Shown here one piece after another: positions 25,722 through 33,572 of a stretch of DNA of 64,000 nucleotides. The position numbers and the translations under genes are program-made. Origin of the DNA: an uncultured bacterium (lineage in GTDB: Bacteria > Actinomycetota > Coriobacteriia > Coriobacteriales > Eggerthellaceae). The stretch lies in the NCBI GenBank assembly GCA_905215325.1, contig CAJMPP010000003.1, forward strand, positions 23,715 through 87,714, in the 5' to 3' direction. Each line of letters starts with the position of its first letter. Within the stretch, counting starts at the first letter, position 1. The notes under the pieces are model-generated. The model did not search any database. It saw only the letters and a program-made list of their open reading frames with translations, and was not told where the DNA came from.

Positions 25722-27122
25722 CTACACCTCGAGGTGCTTGAACGCCTCGGGGACCTCCTTGAAGCCCTTGGACTTCACGGCGCCGACGATCAGGCCGATG
25801 ATCAGCCACACGACGCCGACGATGTAGGTCATGGCCTCGAAGCCAGTGAAGACATACACCAGGATGCCGATGCCGATCCAGGGGCAGATCAGGTACTTCA
25901 CGATGTCGCCGAAGGAGTTGCGCTTCTTCTCGCGGATGAAGAAGAACAGGAACACGGCGAAGTTCAGCAGGATGAACGAGGCCAGGGCGCCGAAGTTCAC
26001 CAGGCCGGCGAGCTGGGTCATCTTGTCGCCCATGGGGATGGACAGGCACAAGGTGACGACACCAAGGAACACGGCGGAGAACCAGGGGGTCTGGTACTTC
26101 GGGTGGACCTTGCCGAACGCCTTCGGGATAACGCCGTCGCGACCCATGGAGTACAGCAGGCGCGAGGAGGCCATCTGGGCGTTCATGATGTTGGCGATGC
26201 CGATGGCGATGATGTTGATGACCAGCATGATCTTATAGAAGACCGGGCCGCCCACCAGCATGACGGAATCGAAGAAGCCCATGTCGGGATCGGTGTTGGC
26301 CCAGTCAGGCTGCACGATGGCGGCGATGTAGGTCTGGGCGACGAACACGACGATGATGGCGCACAGGGCGATCAGGATGCCGCGGCCGATGTTCTTCTCG
26401 GGCTCGTGGGTTTCCTCGGCCAGCGTGGACATGCCGTCGAAGCCCAGGAAGGAAAGCGCTGCCAGCGAGATGCCGGCGGCGATGAAGTGGGCGTCGACCT
26501 GGCCTTCCTGATAAATCGGGTCGAGGACGAAGGCGCCGGCGCCGCCGCCGCCCATGATGAAGTTGCAGCCGAGCGCGATGAACGCGATGACGGCCAGAAC
26601 CTCGATGACGAAGATAACCCAGTCAACGCCGCGGCTCATCTGGATGCCGCGGATGTTCACGAACGTGTTGAAGGCGATGAAGACCACAGCCCACAACCAC
26701 GCCGGGCTGCTAGGGACCAATGCGGTGCCCCAGTTCATGACCATGACGATGAGCAGGGACGGAACCAGGATGTAGTCCAGCAGGATCAACCAACCGGCGA
26801 TGAAGCCCACGTGCGGGTTGATGCCGCGCTGTACGTAGGAGTACACCGAGCCGGCGATCGGGAAGCGACCGGACATGCGCATGTAGCTCATGGCCGTGAA
26901 CATGATGGCCACAAAGCCGATGATGTAGACCAGCGGCGTCATGCCGTGGCTGTTCAGCTGAATGGAGCCGAAGATGGATTGCGGGGCGATGATGACCATG
27001 AACAGGACGCCGTACATCACCACGTCCCAAAGGCCCATCCCGCGGCGCAGCTCTTGCTTATAGCCGAACTGCTCGATGTTGTCCCCGGCGTTACCCTTCG
27101 CCGGAGCTTTCTGCTCTGCCAT
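25722..27122 (-). CDS. APC-family amino acid permease
   Basis: A 466-residue membrane protein with 12 spans. The family core is evident: YKQELRRGMGLWDVVMYGVLFMVIIAPQ at the N-terminus, SGRFPIAGSVYSYVQRGINP near residue 85, and FLGFDGMSTLAEETHEPEKNIGRGI near residue 230. The layout resembles putrescine- or amino-acid-importing APC proteins, but the substrate is not decidable. AAAGGAAAGGGAA precedes ATG 27122. It is transcribed alone. Confidence 0.85.
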   Translation of the reverse strand: MAEQKAPAKGNAGDNIEQFGYKQELRRGMGLWDVVMYGVLFMVIIAPQSIFGSIQLNSHGMTPLVYIIGFVAIMFTAMSYMRMSGRFPIAGSVYSYVQRGINPHVGFIAGWLILLDYILVPSLLIVMVMNWGTALVPSSPAWLWAVVFIAFNTFVNIRGIQMSRGVDWVIFVIEVLAVIAFIALGCNFIMGGGGAGAFVLDPIYQEGQVDAHFIAAGISLAALSFLGFDGMSTLAEETHEPEKNIGRGILIALCAIIVVFVAQTYIAAIVQPDWANTDPDMGFFDSVMLVGGPVFYKIMLVINIIAIGIANIMNAQMASSRLLYSMGRDGVIPKAFGKVHPKYQTPWFSAVFLGVVTLCLSIPMGDKMTQLAGLVNFGALASFILLNFAVFLFFFIREKKRNSFGDIVKYLICPWIGIGILVYVFTGFEAMTYIVGVVWLIIGLIVGAVKSKGFKEVPEAFKHLEV

Positions 27123-27586
27123 TTCCCTTTCCTTTCTTTTTTTACGGGGAAAACAAGCATTGCGCAGGGCCAGAAGCGCGATTCCCGGCTCTACGCAATA
27201 GCCCGTACTTTAGCACGTTAAAGCGCATGAGTAGAGCGAATATGCCGATTCCTAGCGCCTTCGTGCGTGATTTTGAGGCCGAAAGGCGACCCTACGCGCG
27301 CAAAAGACACGAAATATGCCCGATTTCCTGGGGAAACCGGGCATTTTGCATAAGATGCCGAAACCGACGACACCGGAACAGCCGTGTATTTTACCCATCG
27401 CTAACTAAGGCGAACGGTAGGTTTACGGCAATAAACGGTCGCGCGAACGCATAGGGTTTCGCTCGTTACGCGGTGCGATCCGGCCAGGCCTTGCCATTTG
27501 ACCGGAAGCGCCCCGGCACCGTAAACGATCGCCGCAACCCGCGAATAGACCAGCCGCCTACGACCGCAGGCCTACGGCTGCGGGAT
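27123..27586. other. Non-coding spacer with an isolated hairpin
   Basis: 464 bases between two minus-strand genes. A 13-bp stem with one mismatch (27316-27328 with 27332-27344, ATGCCCGATTTCC/GGAAACCGGGCAT) is followed by TTTT on the plus strand, terminator-like but with no plus-strand gene before it. The left end contains the APC permease promoter area. No ORF is convincing. Confidence 0.4.
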
Positions 27587-28498
27587 TTATGGCTGCGGGA
27601 TCAGAACGGGGAACTCGGACAGCTTCGGCGTCCCGATGCGCAGCGACACGTCGACCTCGCACGGCTCGCAGCCCTGGCTCACCTCGACGTCGCTTTGCAC
27701 GGACATGTACATGTACGTTTCCACGGCGTCCCAGCCGGTAACGCGCATCAGCAGACGCTGCAGCTCCTTCGAGCCGTTCATAAGCGCCTGCTCGTAGTGG
27801 GTGCCGCTGCAGTTCACGTACCACTTGCCGTCGGGGCCGAAGGTCTCGAGCACCGGCCAGTTCAGCTCGAAATCCTTCACCAGCTGCACGCGAACGGTGA
27901 TCTCAGCGGGGATCTCGATGCCGGTGCCGCACAGCTCGGCGTCGCCCATGGTGGCGTGCACGTCGCCCATCTGCAGAAGCGCGCCGGGAACGCGCACGGG
28001 GAAGTACAGGCGCGTGCCCTTGGTGATCTTCTTGTTGTCCATGTTGCCGCCGTGGCTGCCCACGAAGCCGTCGATGACGTCGGGGCCGGACGGCGCGGTG
28101 CCGATAACGCCGATCATGGGGTTAATCGGGAAGCTGACCTGGTTGAACGTGGCCATGCCGTCCTTGATGGGGATCTTCTTGGTGCGGTAGCCGGTGGTCT
28201 CGAACAGCGGGCCGCAGTGATCGTCGGTGGCGATGGTGCCCTCGTCGGCCACCTTCACCTCGTAGATGTCGACCACCAGCACGTCACCGGGCTCGGCGCC
28301 CTCGATGTAGACGGGGCCCGCGGCGGGATTGGCGAAACCGTACGTGTAATCAAGGTCGGCCATGGTGGTGTTCTCGTCGGGAATGCGGTTGCTGAAGCAG
28401 TCCTGCGTGTTGAACTGCAGCACCTCGCCGGGCTTGGCCGTGGCGCAAGGCTTGTTGTCCTTGGAGAATTCGTAAACCTGATCGGTGATGATCTGCAT
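27587..28498 (-). CDS. Acetamidase/formamidase family protein
   Basis: 303 residues. The family hydrolyses short amides such as formamide or acetamide to the acid and ammonia. Recognisable segments are GEVLQFNTQDCFSNRI, PGDVLVVDIYEVKVAD, PINPMIGVIGTAP, GSHGGNMDNKKITKGTRLYFPV, and GDVHATMGDAELCGTGIEIPAE, the last two carrying conserved metal/active-site residues of the amidase fold. Start at ATG 28498 with AAGAAGGGGG upstream; the longer frame is rejected. A stand-alone gene; spacer 28499-28755 upstream shows no gene. Confidence 0.88.
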   Translation of the reverse strand: MQIITDQVYEFSKDNKPCATAKPGEVLQFNTQDCFSNRIPDENTTMADLDYTYGFANPAAGPVYIEGAEPGDVLVVDIYEVKVADEGTIATDDHCGPLFETTGYRTKKIPIKDGMATFNQVSFPINPMIGVIGTAPSGPDVIDGFVGSHGGNMDNKKITKGTRLYFPVRVPGALLQMGDVHATMGDAELCGTGIEIPAEITVRVQLVKDFELNWPVLETFGPDGKWYVNCSGTHYEQALMNGSKELQRLLMRVTGWDAVETYMYMSVQSDVEVSQGCEPCEVDVSLRIGTPKLSEFPVLIPQP

Positions 28499-28755
28499 GA
28501 TGCCCCCTTCTTCATGGTAGCGAACACGGCTTGCCGCCGTTTCGAGCGATTGTACGCCAACGGACGGAGGCGCGCCACGGCGGACGCCGACACGGCAGGG
28601 TAAGCTCGACGGCTGGGCGAAAGCGGCGAAGGGAGAGCGCGCCACGGCCACCGCTCCCCCAGTCGGGAAGCCTGCGTGCGGCCCGAAACAGCGCCCGGAA
28701 AGCGATAGCCGCCCAAGGCGAACCCGGCGTCCAACGCAAAAGCCGCGAACGCAAA

Positions 28756-28790
28756 AAGGGCGCGCCCCCCGCATATGGGAGCACGCCCTT
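28756..28790 (-). terminator. Terminator of the DUF3343-TusA-YedE unit
   Basis: AAGGGCG (28756-28762) pairs with CGCCCTT (28784-28790) with partial inner pairing. On the minus strand it is followed by TTTTTGCG. It lies 26 nt after the DUF3343 stop. Confidence 0.75.
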
Positions 28791-28816
28791 CGACGCGTTA
28801 TATAAGCACGCGAGGC

Positions 28817-29056
28817 TTACAGCTCGAGCACGACGGCCTGCTCAAGCTCGATGCCGCTGCGCTGCGCCAGCGAGCCCAGCAGCTCCGCCTCGGCCTCGGG
28901 CTCGAGCCACGCCATGCCGCATCCCGCGGAAAGCTGTCGCGGGATGGGCGCAAGGCGACCGCGAAGCCCTTCGCTTACGGCCGCCTGCTTGAAGGCGAGC
29001 GCGTCAGTGGTGGTATGGAACGACGCCACCGCCGTCTTCACCTTCCGCCGCGCCAT
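28817..29056 (-). CDS. DUF3343 protein, putative Se/S carrier-like
   Basis: 79 residues. The sequence AVASFHTTTDALAFKQAAVSEG followed by LAPIPRQLSAGCGMAW matches the small DUF3343 family, whose single conserved Cys in the SAGCG loop suggests a persulfide or selenide carrier. It follows tusA by three bases on the same strand, and yedE is upstream, the usual context in selenium-using anaerobes. Function is inferred from this context. Confidence 0.85.
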   Translation of the reverse strand: MARRKVKTAVASFHTTTDALAFKQAAVSEGLRGRLAPIPRQLSAGCGMAWLEPEAEAELLGSLAQRSGIELEQAVVLEL

Positions 29057-29059
29057 GGG

Positions 29060-29266
29060 TTAGGCGATCTCGATCACGAAATCGTCGCCGACGCGCTGCG
29101 CCGTCGCCGTGCGCTTGCGCTTCTTCGCCAGCGAGCAGATGTTATCGCGCGCCACGGTGTTGCTCACCGTCACCTTGATGGGCTCGGAGCCGCCCTTCTT
29201 CATGGCGTTCATGGTCAGGATGACCGGTTCGGGGCAGGAGAGCCCACGAGCGTCAACTTCGATCAT
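29060..29266 (-). CDS. TusA/SirA-like sulfur (selenium) carrier protein
   Basis: 68 residues with the family motif DARGLSCPEPV, whose Cys carries a persulfide or perselenide. Small cytosolic alpha/beta protein. Encoded between YedE (51 nt) and DUF3343 (3 nt) in one unit, so it probably hands selenium or sulfur between the membrane transporter and downstream enzymes. Confidence 0.93.
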   Translation of the reverse strand: MIEVDARGLSCPEPVILTMNAMKKGGSEPIKVTVSNTVARDNICSLAKKRKRTATAQRVGDDFVIEIA

Positions 29267-29317
29267 TGGAAGTCCTTTCGATAAATGAACTGGGGAAACA
29301 CGCTTGCAACTTATACG

Positions 29318-30418
29318 CTACGCGGCGTTCTTCTGCTTGCGCACGTTCACGATGGCGATGACGAACAGCACCACGATGCAGCACGCGAGCACGATCTGGC
29401 CCGCAACGCTCGGACCGCCCAGGACGGCGGCCTTCTCGGCGGTCGCGGCGGAGGCGGCAGCGCCCGCCAGACCGAAGTTATGGGCGAAGGCGGCGCCGAT
29501 AAGCATGCCGACGAAGGTGACGGCGGCGTCGCAGGAGCCCTGGCCGGCCAGCGTCATCTGGCGCAACGGGCAGCCGCCGGCCAGCGTAGCGCCGAAGCCC
29601 ACGGCGTACAGGCCCAAGATGTTCCACAGGTGCTGGGAGTGGGCGATGGGCTGGCCATCGAAGCTGAGCTTGAAGCCGCCGGTGGCCAGGTTGAACACCA
29701 TCATGACCACGAACAGGCCGGCGATGGGGAGCATCAGGTCGAAGTCGCGCATGAGGAAGATGTTGCGGACGGAACCGGCGAAGCAAATGCGGACCTTCTG
29801 CGCCAGGGCGCCGATCACGAGGGCGGTCACCAGGGCGATGAGCACCGGAGCGTGCTTGGAGCCCGGGCCGGCCTGGCTGACGGCGAACACGCCGGCGAAG
29901 ACGCTGATGCACAGGCCGATGATCAGCAGCGCGGGCAGGACGGCGCCGGCCGTCTTGTTCGTGTCATGCTCGCGGCCCAGGGAGTAGCCCTTCTTCAGGA
30001 AGAACGTGCCCGTGGCAACGCCCAGGACGAAGCCGATGAGGCCGACCCAGGCGTTCAGGTCGCCGGCGGCCATGCGCAGCACCATGCGAAGCGGGCAGCC
30101 CAGGAAGATGAGGGCGCCGATCATCATGATGAAGCCCAGGACGAATCGGGTCATGGGAGAAGAACCCGCCGTGGAGCGGTACTCGCGCGTGGCCAGGGCG
30201 ATCAGGAACGAGCCGACGACCAGGCCAACGACCTCGGGACGGAAGTACTGCACCGTCTCGGTGGTCTGCAGCTTCATAGAGCCCGCCATGTCGCGGATGA
30301 AGCACGCAGCGCACATGGCCATGTTTGCGGGGTTGCCGGAGAAGGCCAGAAGCGCCATTCCAAGGCCGACCAGCACGCCAACCAGGGCCAAGCCCTTTTT
30401 GCTGTTGAGGAAATCCAA
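29318..30418 (-). CDS. yedE: YedE/YeeE-family putative selenium transporter
   Basis: A 366-residue membrane protein with about ten spans in two YeeE/YedE halves. Paired cysteine motifs typical of the family are present: MAMCAACFIRDMAG near the N-terminus, LGCPLRMVLRMAAGD, VRICFAGSVRN, and LAGGCPLRQMTLAGQGSCDAA. In selenium-using bacteria YedE occurs with TusA-like and DUF3343 proteins, exactly as here. The start appears to be TTG at 30418 (TTG-GAT-TTC), with GAAAGGGAC upstream. The minus-strand TATATA around 30430 may be its -10 box. Confidence 0.88.
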   Translation of the reverse strand: MDFLNSKKGLALVGVLVGLGMALLAFSGNPANMAMCAACFIRDMAGSMKLQTTETVQYFRPEVVGLVVGSFLIALATREYRSTAGSSPMTRFVLGFIMMIGALIFLGCPLRMVLRMAAGDLNAWVGLIGFVLGVATGTFFLKKGYSLGREHDTNKTAGAVLPALLIIGLCISVFAGVFAVSQAGPGSKHAPVLIALVTALVIGALAQKVRICFAGSVRNIFLMRDFDLMLPIAGLFVVMMVFNLATGGFKLSFDGQPIAHSQHLWNILGLYAVGFGATLAGGCPLRQMTLAGQGSCDAAVTFVGMLIGAAFAHNFGLAGAAASAATAEKAAVLGGPSVAGQIVLACCIVVLFVIAIVNVRKQKNAA

Positions 30419-30772
30419 GGAAGTCCCTTTCTATATATAAGGATGAATCGTTCGCATTCGATCCTCCGTCGCGCATGCGCACGCGCGGGCCGCAGGCCTG
30501 CGGGGACGACAAGGCAGAACGCCCAAAACGCCATTCGAAACGGAAAACAATGCAAGCCGCGTCAAAGCGCGGCGAAATCGACGCCCAGCAGAATGCGTCG
30601 GGTGTGGGCAGAAAACCCGTGGCAGAATGATCGCGCTAGCAGAATTTGCGCGAACCAGTGGTGCATTGTAAGGAGGTAAAGGTTTCGTGTCAAAGGCGGC
30701 AGGCGAAAACTCCCCCTGAGCGGCAGAGAGGGGGCATCTGAGCAAGCGCCACTCGTAAGGTTTGCCGAGGAA
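30419..30772. other. Spacer upstream of yedE
   Basis: About 350 bases without a convincing gene. A very good Shine-Dalgarno (TAAGGAGGT, 30669-30677) on the plus strand is followed ten bases on by GTG and only ten codons before TGA, so any product is tiny. The rest is GC-rich without a clear stem. Confidence 0.4.
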
Positions 30773-30928
30773 TCGCCCATAGGGTCCTCACGGCATTGCC
30801 GCAGCCTTGCCTATAGGGTTCCGCTGAATCGCCTGCAGAGATGCCGCGGATCACCTATAAGGTCCCCATATCTTCGCCGCAGCCTCGCCTATAGGGTTCC
30901 CTTCAGTGCTGCCAAGACATCGCCCTGA
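30773..30928. repeat. Two tandem 78-bp repeats with CCTATAGG boxes
   Basis: Copy 1 is 30773-30850 and copy 2 is 30851-30928. Each contains two boxes of form CCTATAGGGTTCC (30776, 30810; 30854, 30888), always 34 bases apart, plus a shared GCCGCAGCCT word between them. The copies are diverged, so the duplication is old. The box core is palindromic. They lie just before the initiator tRNA promoter. Confidence 0.8.
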
Positions 30929-30972
30929 AGTACCGTCTATTTGTGAAGGTTCTGTGATAGGAAACCATTTGC

Positions 30973-31001
30973 TTGCATCACGGCGAGATGGCGCGTATAG
31001 T
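30973..31001 (+). promoter_or_regulatory. Promoter of the initiator tRNA
   Basis: TTGCAT (30973-30978), 17 bases, TATAGT (30996-31001). Transcription would begin about 48 nt before the mature tRNA 5' end. Confidence 0.7.
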
Positions 31002-31055
31002 TCTTTCTCGCAGCTTTTCCGAAACATTCAGTTCCGCGAAAAGCGGGTCACATAT

Positions 31056-31132
31056 TGCGGGGTGGAGCAGTCTGGTAGCTCGCCGGGCTCATAACCCGGA
31101 GGCCGTAGGTTCAAATCCTGCCCCCGCGACCA
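31056..31132 (+). tRNA. Initiator tRNA-Met (anticodon CAU)
   Basis: 77 nt with the initiator hallmark of three G-C pairs below the anticodon loop (GGG-CTCATAA-CCC), D arm with GGAGCAG, T arm GTAGG-TTCAAAT-CCTGC and encoded CCA. Acceptor pairs 2-71 to 7-66 are intact. Position 1-72 is U-G, in place of the classic unpaired C-A of E. coli. The 3' part is the attachment site of the element that follows and is duplicated at 42510-42558. Confidence 0.93.
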
Positions 31133-31133
31133 A
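31085..31133 (+). repeat. attL: 3' part of the initiator tRNA gene
   Basis: 48 bases (31085-31132) recur at 42510-42557 with two mismatches near the anticodon stem. The perfect core is 31 bases (31103-31133 = 42528-42558) covering the T arm, acceptor 3' strand and CCA. This is a typical tyrosine-recombinase target. Confidence 0.92.
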
Positions 31134-31140
31134 TAACACC

Positions 31141-31171
31141 AGGTCATCGGCGTAAGCCGGTGGCCTTTTTC
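31141..31171 (+). terminator. Terminator for the tRNA supplied by the element
   Basis: An 11-bp stem with two G-U pairs (31141-31151 with 31156-31166, AGGTCATCGGC/GCCGGTGGCCT), loop GTAA, then TTTTT. The original tRNA terminator now lies beyond attR at 42565-42588, so insertion has replaced it functionally. Confidence 0.75.
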
Positions 31172-31187
31172 TTTACTTCGAGGGCTC

Positions 31188-31210
31188 AGTGGTCCCAAAG
31201 TGGTCCCAAA
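31188..31210. repeat. Left-end GTGGTCCC boxes (putative integrase arm sites)
   Basis: Two overlapping copies of AGTGGTCCCAAA (31188-31199, 31199-31210), 11 bases apart, one helical turn. The same core occurs three times inside the right end, in the same orientation. Confidence 0.7.
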
Positions 31211-31253
31211 TTCCAAGAAGAGCCAAACTTTCACTTTTCCGCCACATTCAAGC

Positions 31254-31279
31254 GTGACGGTTGTGACGGCTGTGACGGC
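31254..31279. repeat. Three tandem 9-bp GTGACGGYT repeats
   Basis: GTGACGG begins at 31254, 31263 and 31272. Short tandem sites near the end of an integrative element may bind excisionase or another element protein. 31280-31314 shows nothing further. Confidence 0.5.
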
Positions 31280-31314
31280 ATTTGATAGGCGCCGCAGCTT
31301 CGGTCACTATGGGG

Positions 31315-31752
31315 CTATAGGACAAAAAGTGTGTCCAGTTTTTGGCATTGACGCAGATCAACGCCCATTTTTATTGAATAAGTCAAACAAAACGACTTTT
31401 CCGGGGGTGCGGACATTGCCCTTTTGCCGTCATGGTAGGTTTCGGCGGCGTCGTACTGGTCGCAAACCGCTTTAGGCAGTTCGCCTCTGATTTCCTCGAA
31501 CTTCTCCCTCTCGAGCTTTCCGAAGATGATCATGAATCCGATGCAGTTGCTTTTGGCATACAGGCAGCAAAGTGTCTTGCCGCCCCGGCGGTACTTGTAT
31601 TCGGACGTCCATTTCTTGCCGCCCGAGCCCCATGTTTGTTCCATGTCGTAGCTCTGGTTGATGATGGCGTCAAGCGTCTGCCACACCTCAAGCAGTCGGG
31701 CTCCGATTAATTCGGTCAGGGCTTTTTCGTCTGGTGCCTCTATTGCCGACAT
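31315..31752 (-). CDS. DUF3788-like protein
   Basis: 145 residues, small and soluble. The pattern W..WG.GGKKWTSEYKYRRGGKTLCCLYAKSNCIGFMIIFGKLEREKFEE matches DUF3788, a family of unknown function (YdfO-like folds). The C-terminal 35 residues look unlike the family and could reflect divergence. AGGAGTAAAG precedes ATG 31752, eight bases after the toxin gene stop, so it is the third gene of the AbiE-like unit. Its role there is unknown. Confidence 0.65.
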   Translation of the reverse strand: MSAIEAPDEKALTELIGARLLEVWQTLDAIINQSYDMEQTWGSGGKKWTSEYKYRRGGKTLCCLYAKSNCIGFMIIFGKLEREKFEEIRGELPKAVCDQYDAAETYHDGKRAMSAPPEKSFCLTYSIKMGVDLRQCQKLDTLFVL

Positions 31753-31760
31753 CTTTACTC

Positions 31761-32516
31761 CTATAGCTTGTAAATTACCCCAAGAATATCTAGCGCCTGT
31801 TCCAATGTCATTCCGATATCAAGCTGGTCAACACGCATGTTCTCTTCACGCATTTCCGCAACAAAGCGCTGCATATCTCTGACAATCTGAGGATCGAGGC
31901 TGATATGCGTCTCTGCGGGAACGAATGCAATGAGACGCATGACGTCTTTCTTGTGCTTCTTAAGATCCGCGCTGTTTACGTGTTGGCCATTGCGTTTGCG
32001 GTCGTTCAAGTCGATATGGGCACGAGCTTTCAAGGGAATGATATGGGCGGCGTCTACGATGCTTATGCCGTCAACTTTATCTAACCCACTCGTAAGGAAG
32101 TTGTAGTACGCGTCATTCAGAAGAATGGCCGAAAGGCTCGATACGTCTTCATCAAGGGGAAGGGGTCCAATTTCCGAGTCTTCGTTGTGAAGCGGAAAGT
32201 CAGGGTGCCTTGCAAAGAGCTCGATCATATGTGGGTAGGCATTGTCCGTTGGTTCCGTGAAGCGATAGAAATGCACATCGTTATCATTGCGCCAACCGCA
32301 GGTATATCCGCCATCGCCGATGAACGCCCAGAGCGTCTGGGCGAAGTCCTTCGCAGGTCGATCGGCCAGTATGACGATGTCAAGATCTTTGGTTCGCCTG
32401 AACTGAAGTCCGCGACTGGCAAAAATAAGGTCGCACGCGCTGCCGCCAATCAATGCATATTGGTCGGGGAAGTCAGCAAATCTTTCCTTAAAAAGCTCCA
32501 TGCCTTGAACACTCAT
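31761..32516 (-). CDS. AbiEii-like nucleotidyltransferase (putative toxin)
   Basis: 251 residues. The N-terminal motif YALIGGSACDLIF followed by RRTKDLDIVIL fits the GG-x-A...R-x-T-x-D-x-D core of the AbiEii/MenT nucleotidyltransferase group, toxins that modify tRNA or otherwise stop growth during phage infection. Start at ATG 32516 overlaps the upstream gene stop (ATGA), with AAGGA in front; the coupled order antitoxin-toxin is that of AbiE. The remainder (LSAILLNDAYYNFL, LKARAHIDLNDRK) fits the AbiEii C-terminal region. Activity is inferred. Confidence 0.72.
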   Translation of the reverse strand: MSVQGMELFKERFADFPDQYALIGGSACDLIFASRGLQFRRTKDLDIVILADRPAKDFAQTLWAFIGDGGYTCGWRNDNDVHFYRFTEPTDNAYPHMIELFARHPDFPLHNEDSEIGPLPLDEDVSSLSAILLNDAYYNFLTSGLDKVDGISIVDAAHIIPLKARAHIDLNDRKRNGQHVNSADLKKHKKDVMRLIAFVPAETHISLDPQIVRDMQRFVAEMREENMRVDQLDIGMTLEQALDILGVIYKL

Positions 32517-33481
32517 GAGCAAATCCTTTTCTTCAGGGTTTCCAGTGCGTCATCAAGACGCGGGTCGTCTTCGTCGTTGTCTTTCAGTGAGAGATAAAGC
32601 GATATGTCGTCAACTCGGTCGCCATCTGCATCTATGTCGTAGTTCCAGATTTCAAGCAAGATATCGGGCACGTCATCTTTTTCGACGACGTTCATGCGGT
32701 CTGCATACTCGTCCAAATAAGCATGGTTGTATTCATCTGTCGCATAGGTTGTCCAGTGGTCATCTGCAAGCATCGTGAGCATGCTCAAAGCGGTGATCCC
32801 CGCATAGAAGCAACCTTGGGATAAGAAGTCTTCTTTGCTATCTTTGAACTTGAGATAGACAGATGATGCAACAGGAGACGAAAGATATGGCTCAAAGGTT
32901 TCAAGCAGTTCGGCTGCAGACGCATCTTTCACTTCGGCTATAAAACGCTTGCGTCCCTGGGATCCTATAACCTGCGGTAATACGAGCTCGATTTCTTTGA
33001 AATAGTTCGAAGTGCTTGCCAAGCTCTTGCCCAGCAACTGAGCAACCTCGCTGGTTGACTTGCCTACCCATGAGCCATTGATGATGTGGATTGCCAGACG
33101 CTGCGCTTGCGGCGATAAGGGCTTAGCGCCTTTGGGTTCCGAAAAGCTCAAGAAGGAAAGCCCCAGAAAGGGCAGAAAAAGGGTGTCTTCTGAATTGATC
33201 CAGGCTATACCTTCTTCGCAGAGGCGCGTAACTTGGTATTTGCTTAGGCTTTGCGAAACGATGACGCACGGCATTTTGAAACCGGCTTGCAGCTTACCAA
33301 TCATATTCACCAGCATCGGCAACCTGATAGTGCCTTTGGGAGCGATGAACATGCATTCGGTATCGCCGATGGAGCCGAGAGAGATATCGTTGTGCAGCGT
33401 GTAGAAGATAGGATAGCTGCCAAGATTCGGCGTCTCTCCCTGTGAAACGGTAAAGCCAAGAACGCTTGCGGGCAAATCCAT
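32513..33481 (-). CDS. AbiEi-like antitoxin/transcription regulator
   Basis: 322 residues. Residues about 130-165 (LAIHIINGSWVGKSTSEVAQLLGKSLASTSNYFKEIEL) resemble a winged helix. The C-terminal half is acidic (DIDADGDRVDDIS, KDNDEDDPRLDDAL). It precedes and overlaps the nucleotidyltransferase by four bases, as AbiEi antitoxins do. Start ATG 33481 has AAAGGAGGTG upstream, so the earlier GTG is rejected. A 12-bp inverted repeat overlies its promoter, fitting autoregulation. Identification rests mostly on the gene pair. Confidence 0.65.
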   Translation of the reverse strand: MDLPASVLGFTVSQGETPNLGSYPIFYTLHNDISLGSIGDTECMFIAPKGTIRLPMLVNMIGKLQAGFKMPCVIVSQSLSKYQVTRLCEEGIAWINSEDTLFLPFLGLSFLSFSEPKGAKPLSPQAQRLAIHIINGSWVGKSTSEVAQLLGKSLASTSNYFKEIELVLPQVIGSQGRKRFIAEVKDASAAELLETFEPYLSSPVASSVYLKFKDSKEDFLSQGCFYAGITALSMLTMLADDHWTTYATDEYNHAYLDEYADRMNVVEKDDVPDILLEIWNYDIDADGDRVDDISLYLSLKDNDEDDPRLDDALETLKKRICS

Positions 33482-33508
33482 ATCCTGCACCTCCTTTAAT
33501 TTCACAAT

Positions 33509-33548
33509 ATTTTACCCAATTACAGCATAGAAGTAAAATTGAGTAAAA
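33509..33548 (-). promoter_or_regulatory. Promoter and inverted-repeat operator of the AbiE-like unit
   Basis: On the minus strand TTTACT (33532-33537), 17 bases, TAAAAT (33509-33514). A 12-bp inverted repeat with one mismatch, TTTTACCCAATT (33510-33521) and AATTGAGTAAAA (33537-33548), covers the -10 box and the edge of the -35. AbiEi proteins are known to bind inverted repeats in their own promoter. Confidence 0.65.
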
Positions 33549-33572
33549 CTAGATGTAATTACACTTGAAATC

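Noticed and set aside
27316..27347. Hairpin with T-run on the plus strand as terminator of a hidden gene or small RNA
   Set aside because: No promoter or ORF precedes it on that strand; kept only as an isolated hairpin.
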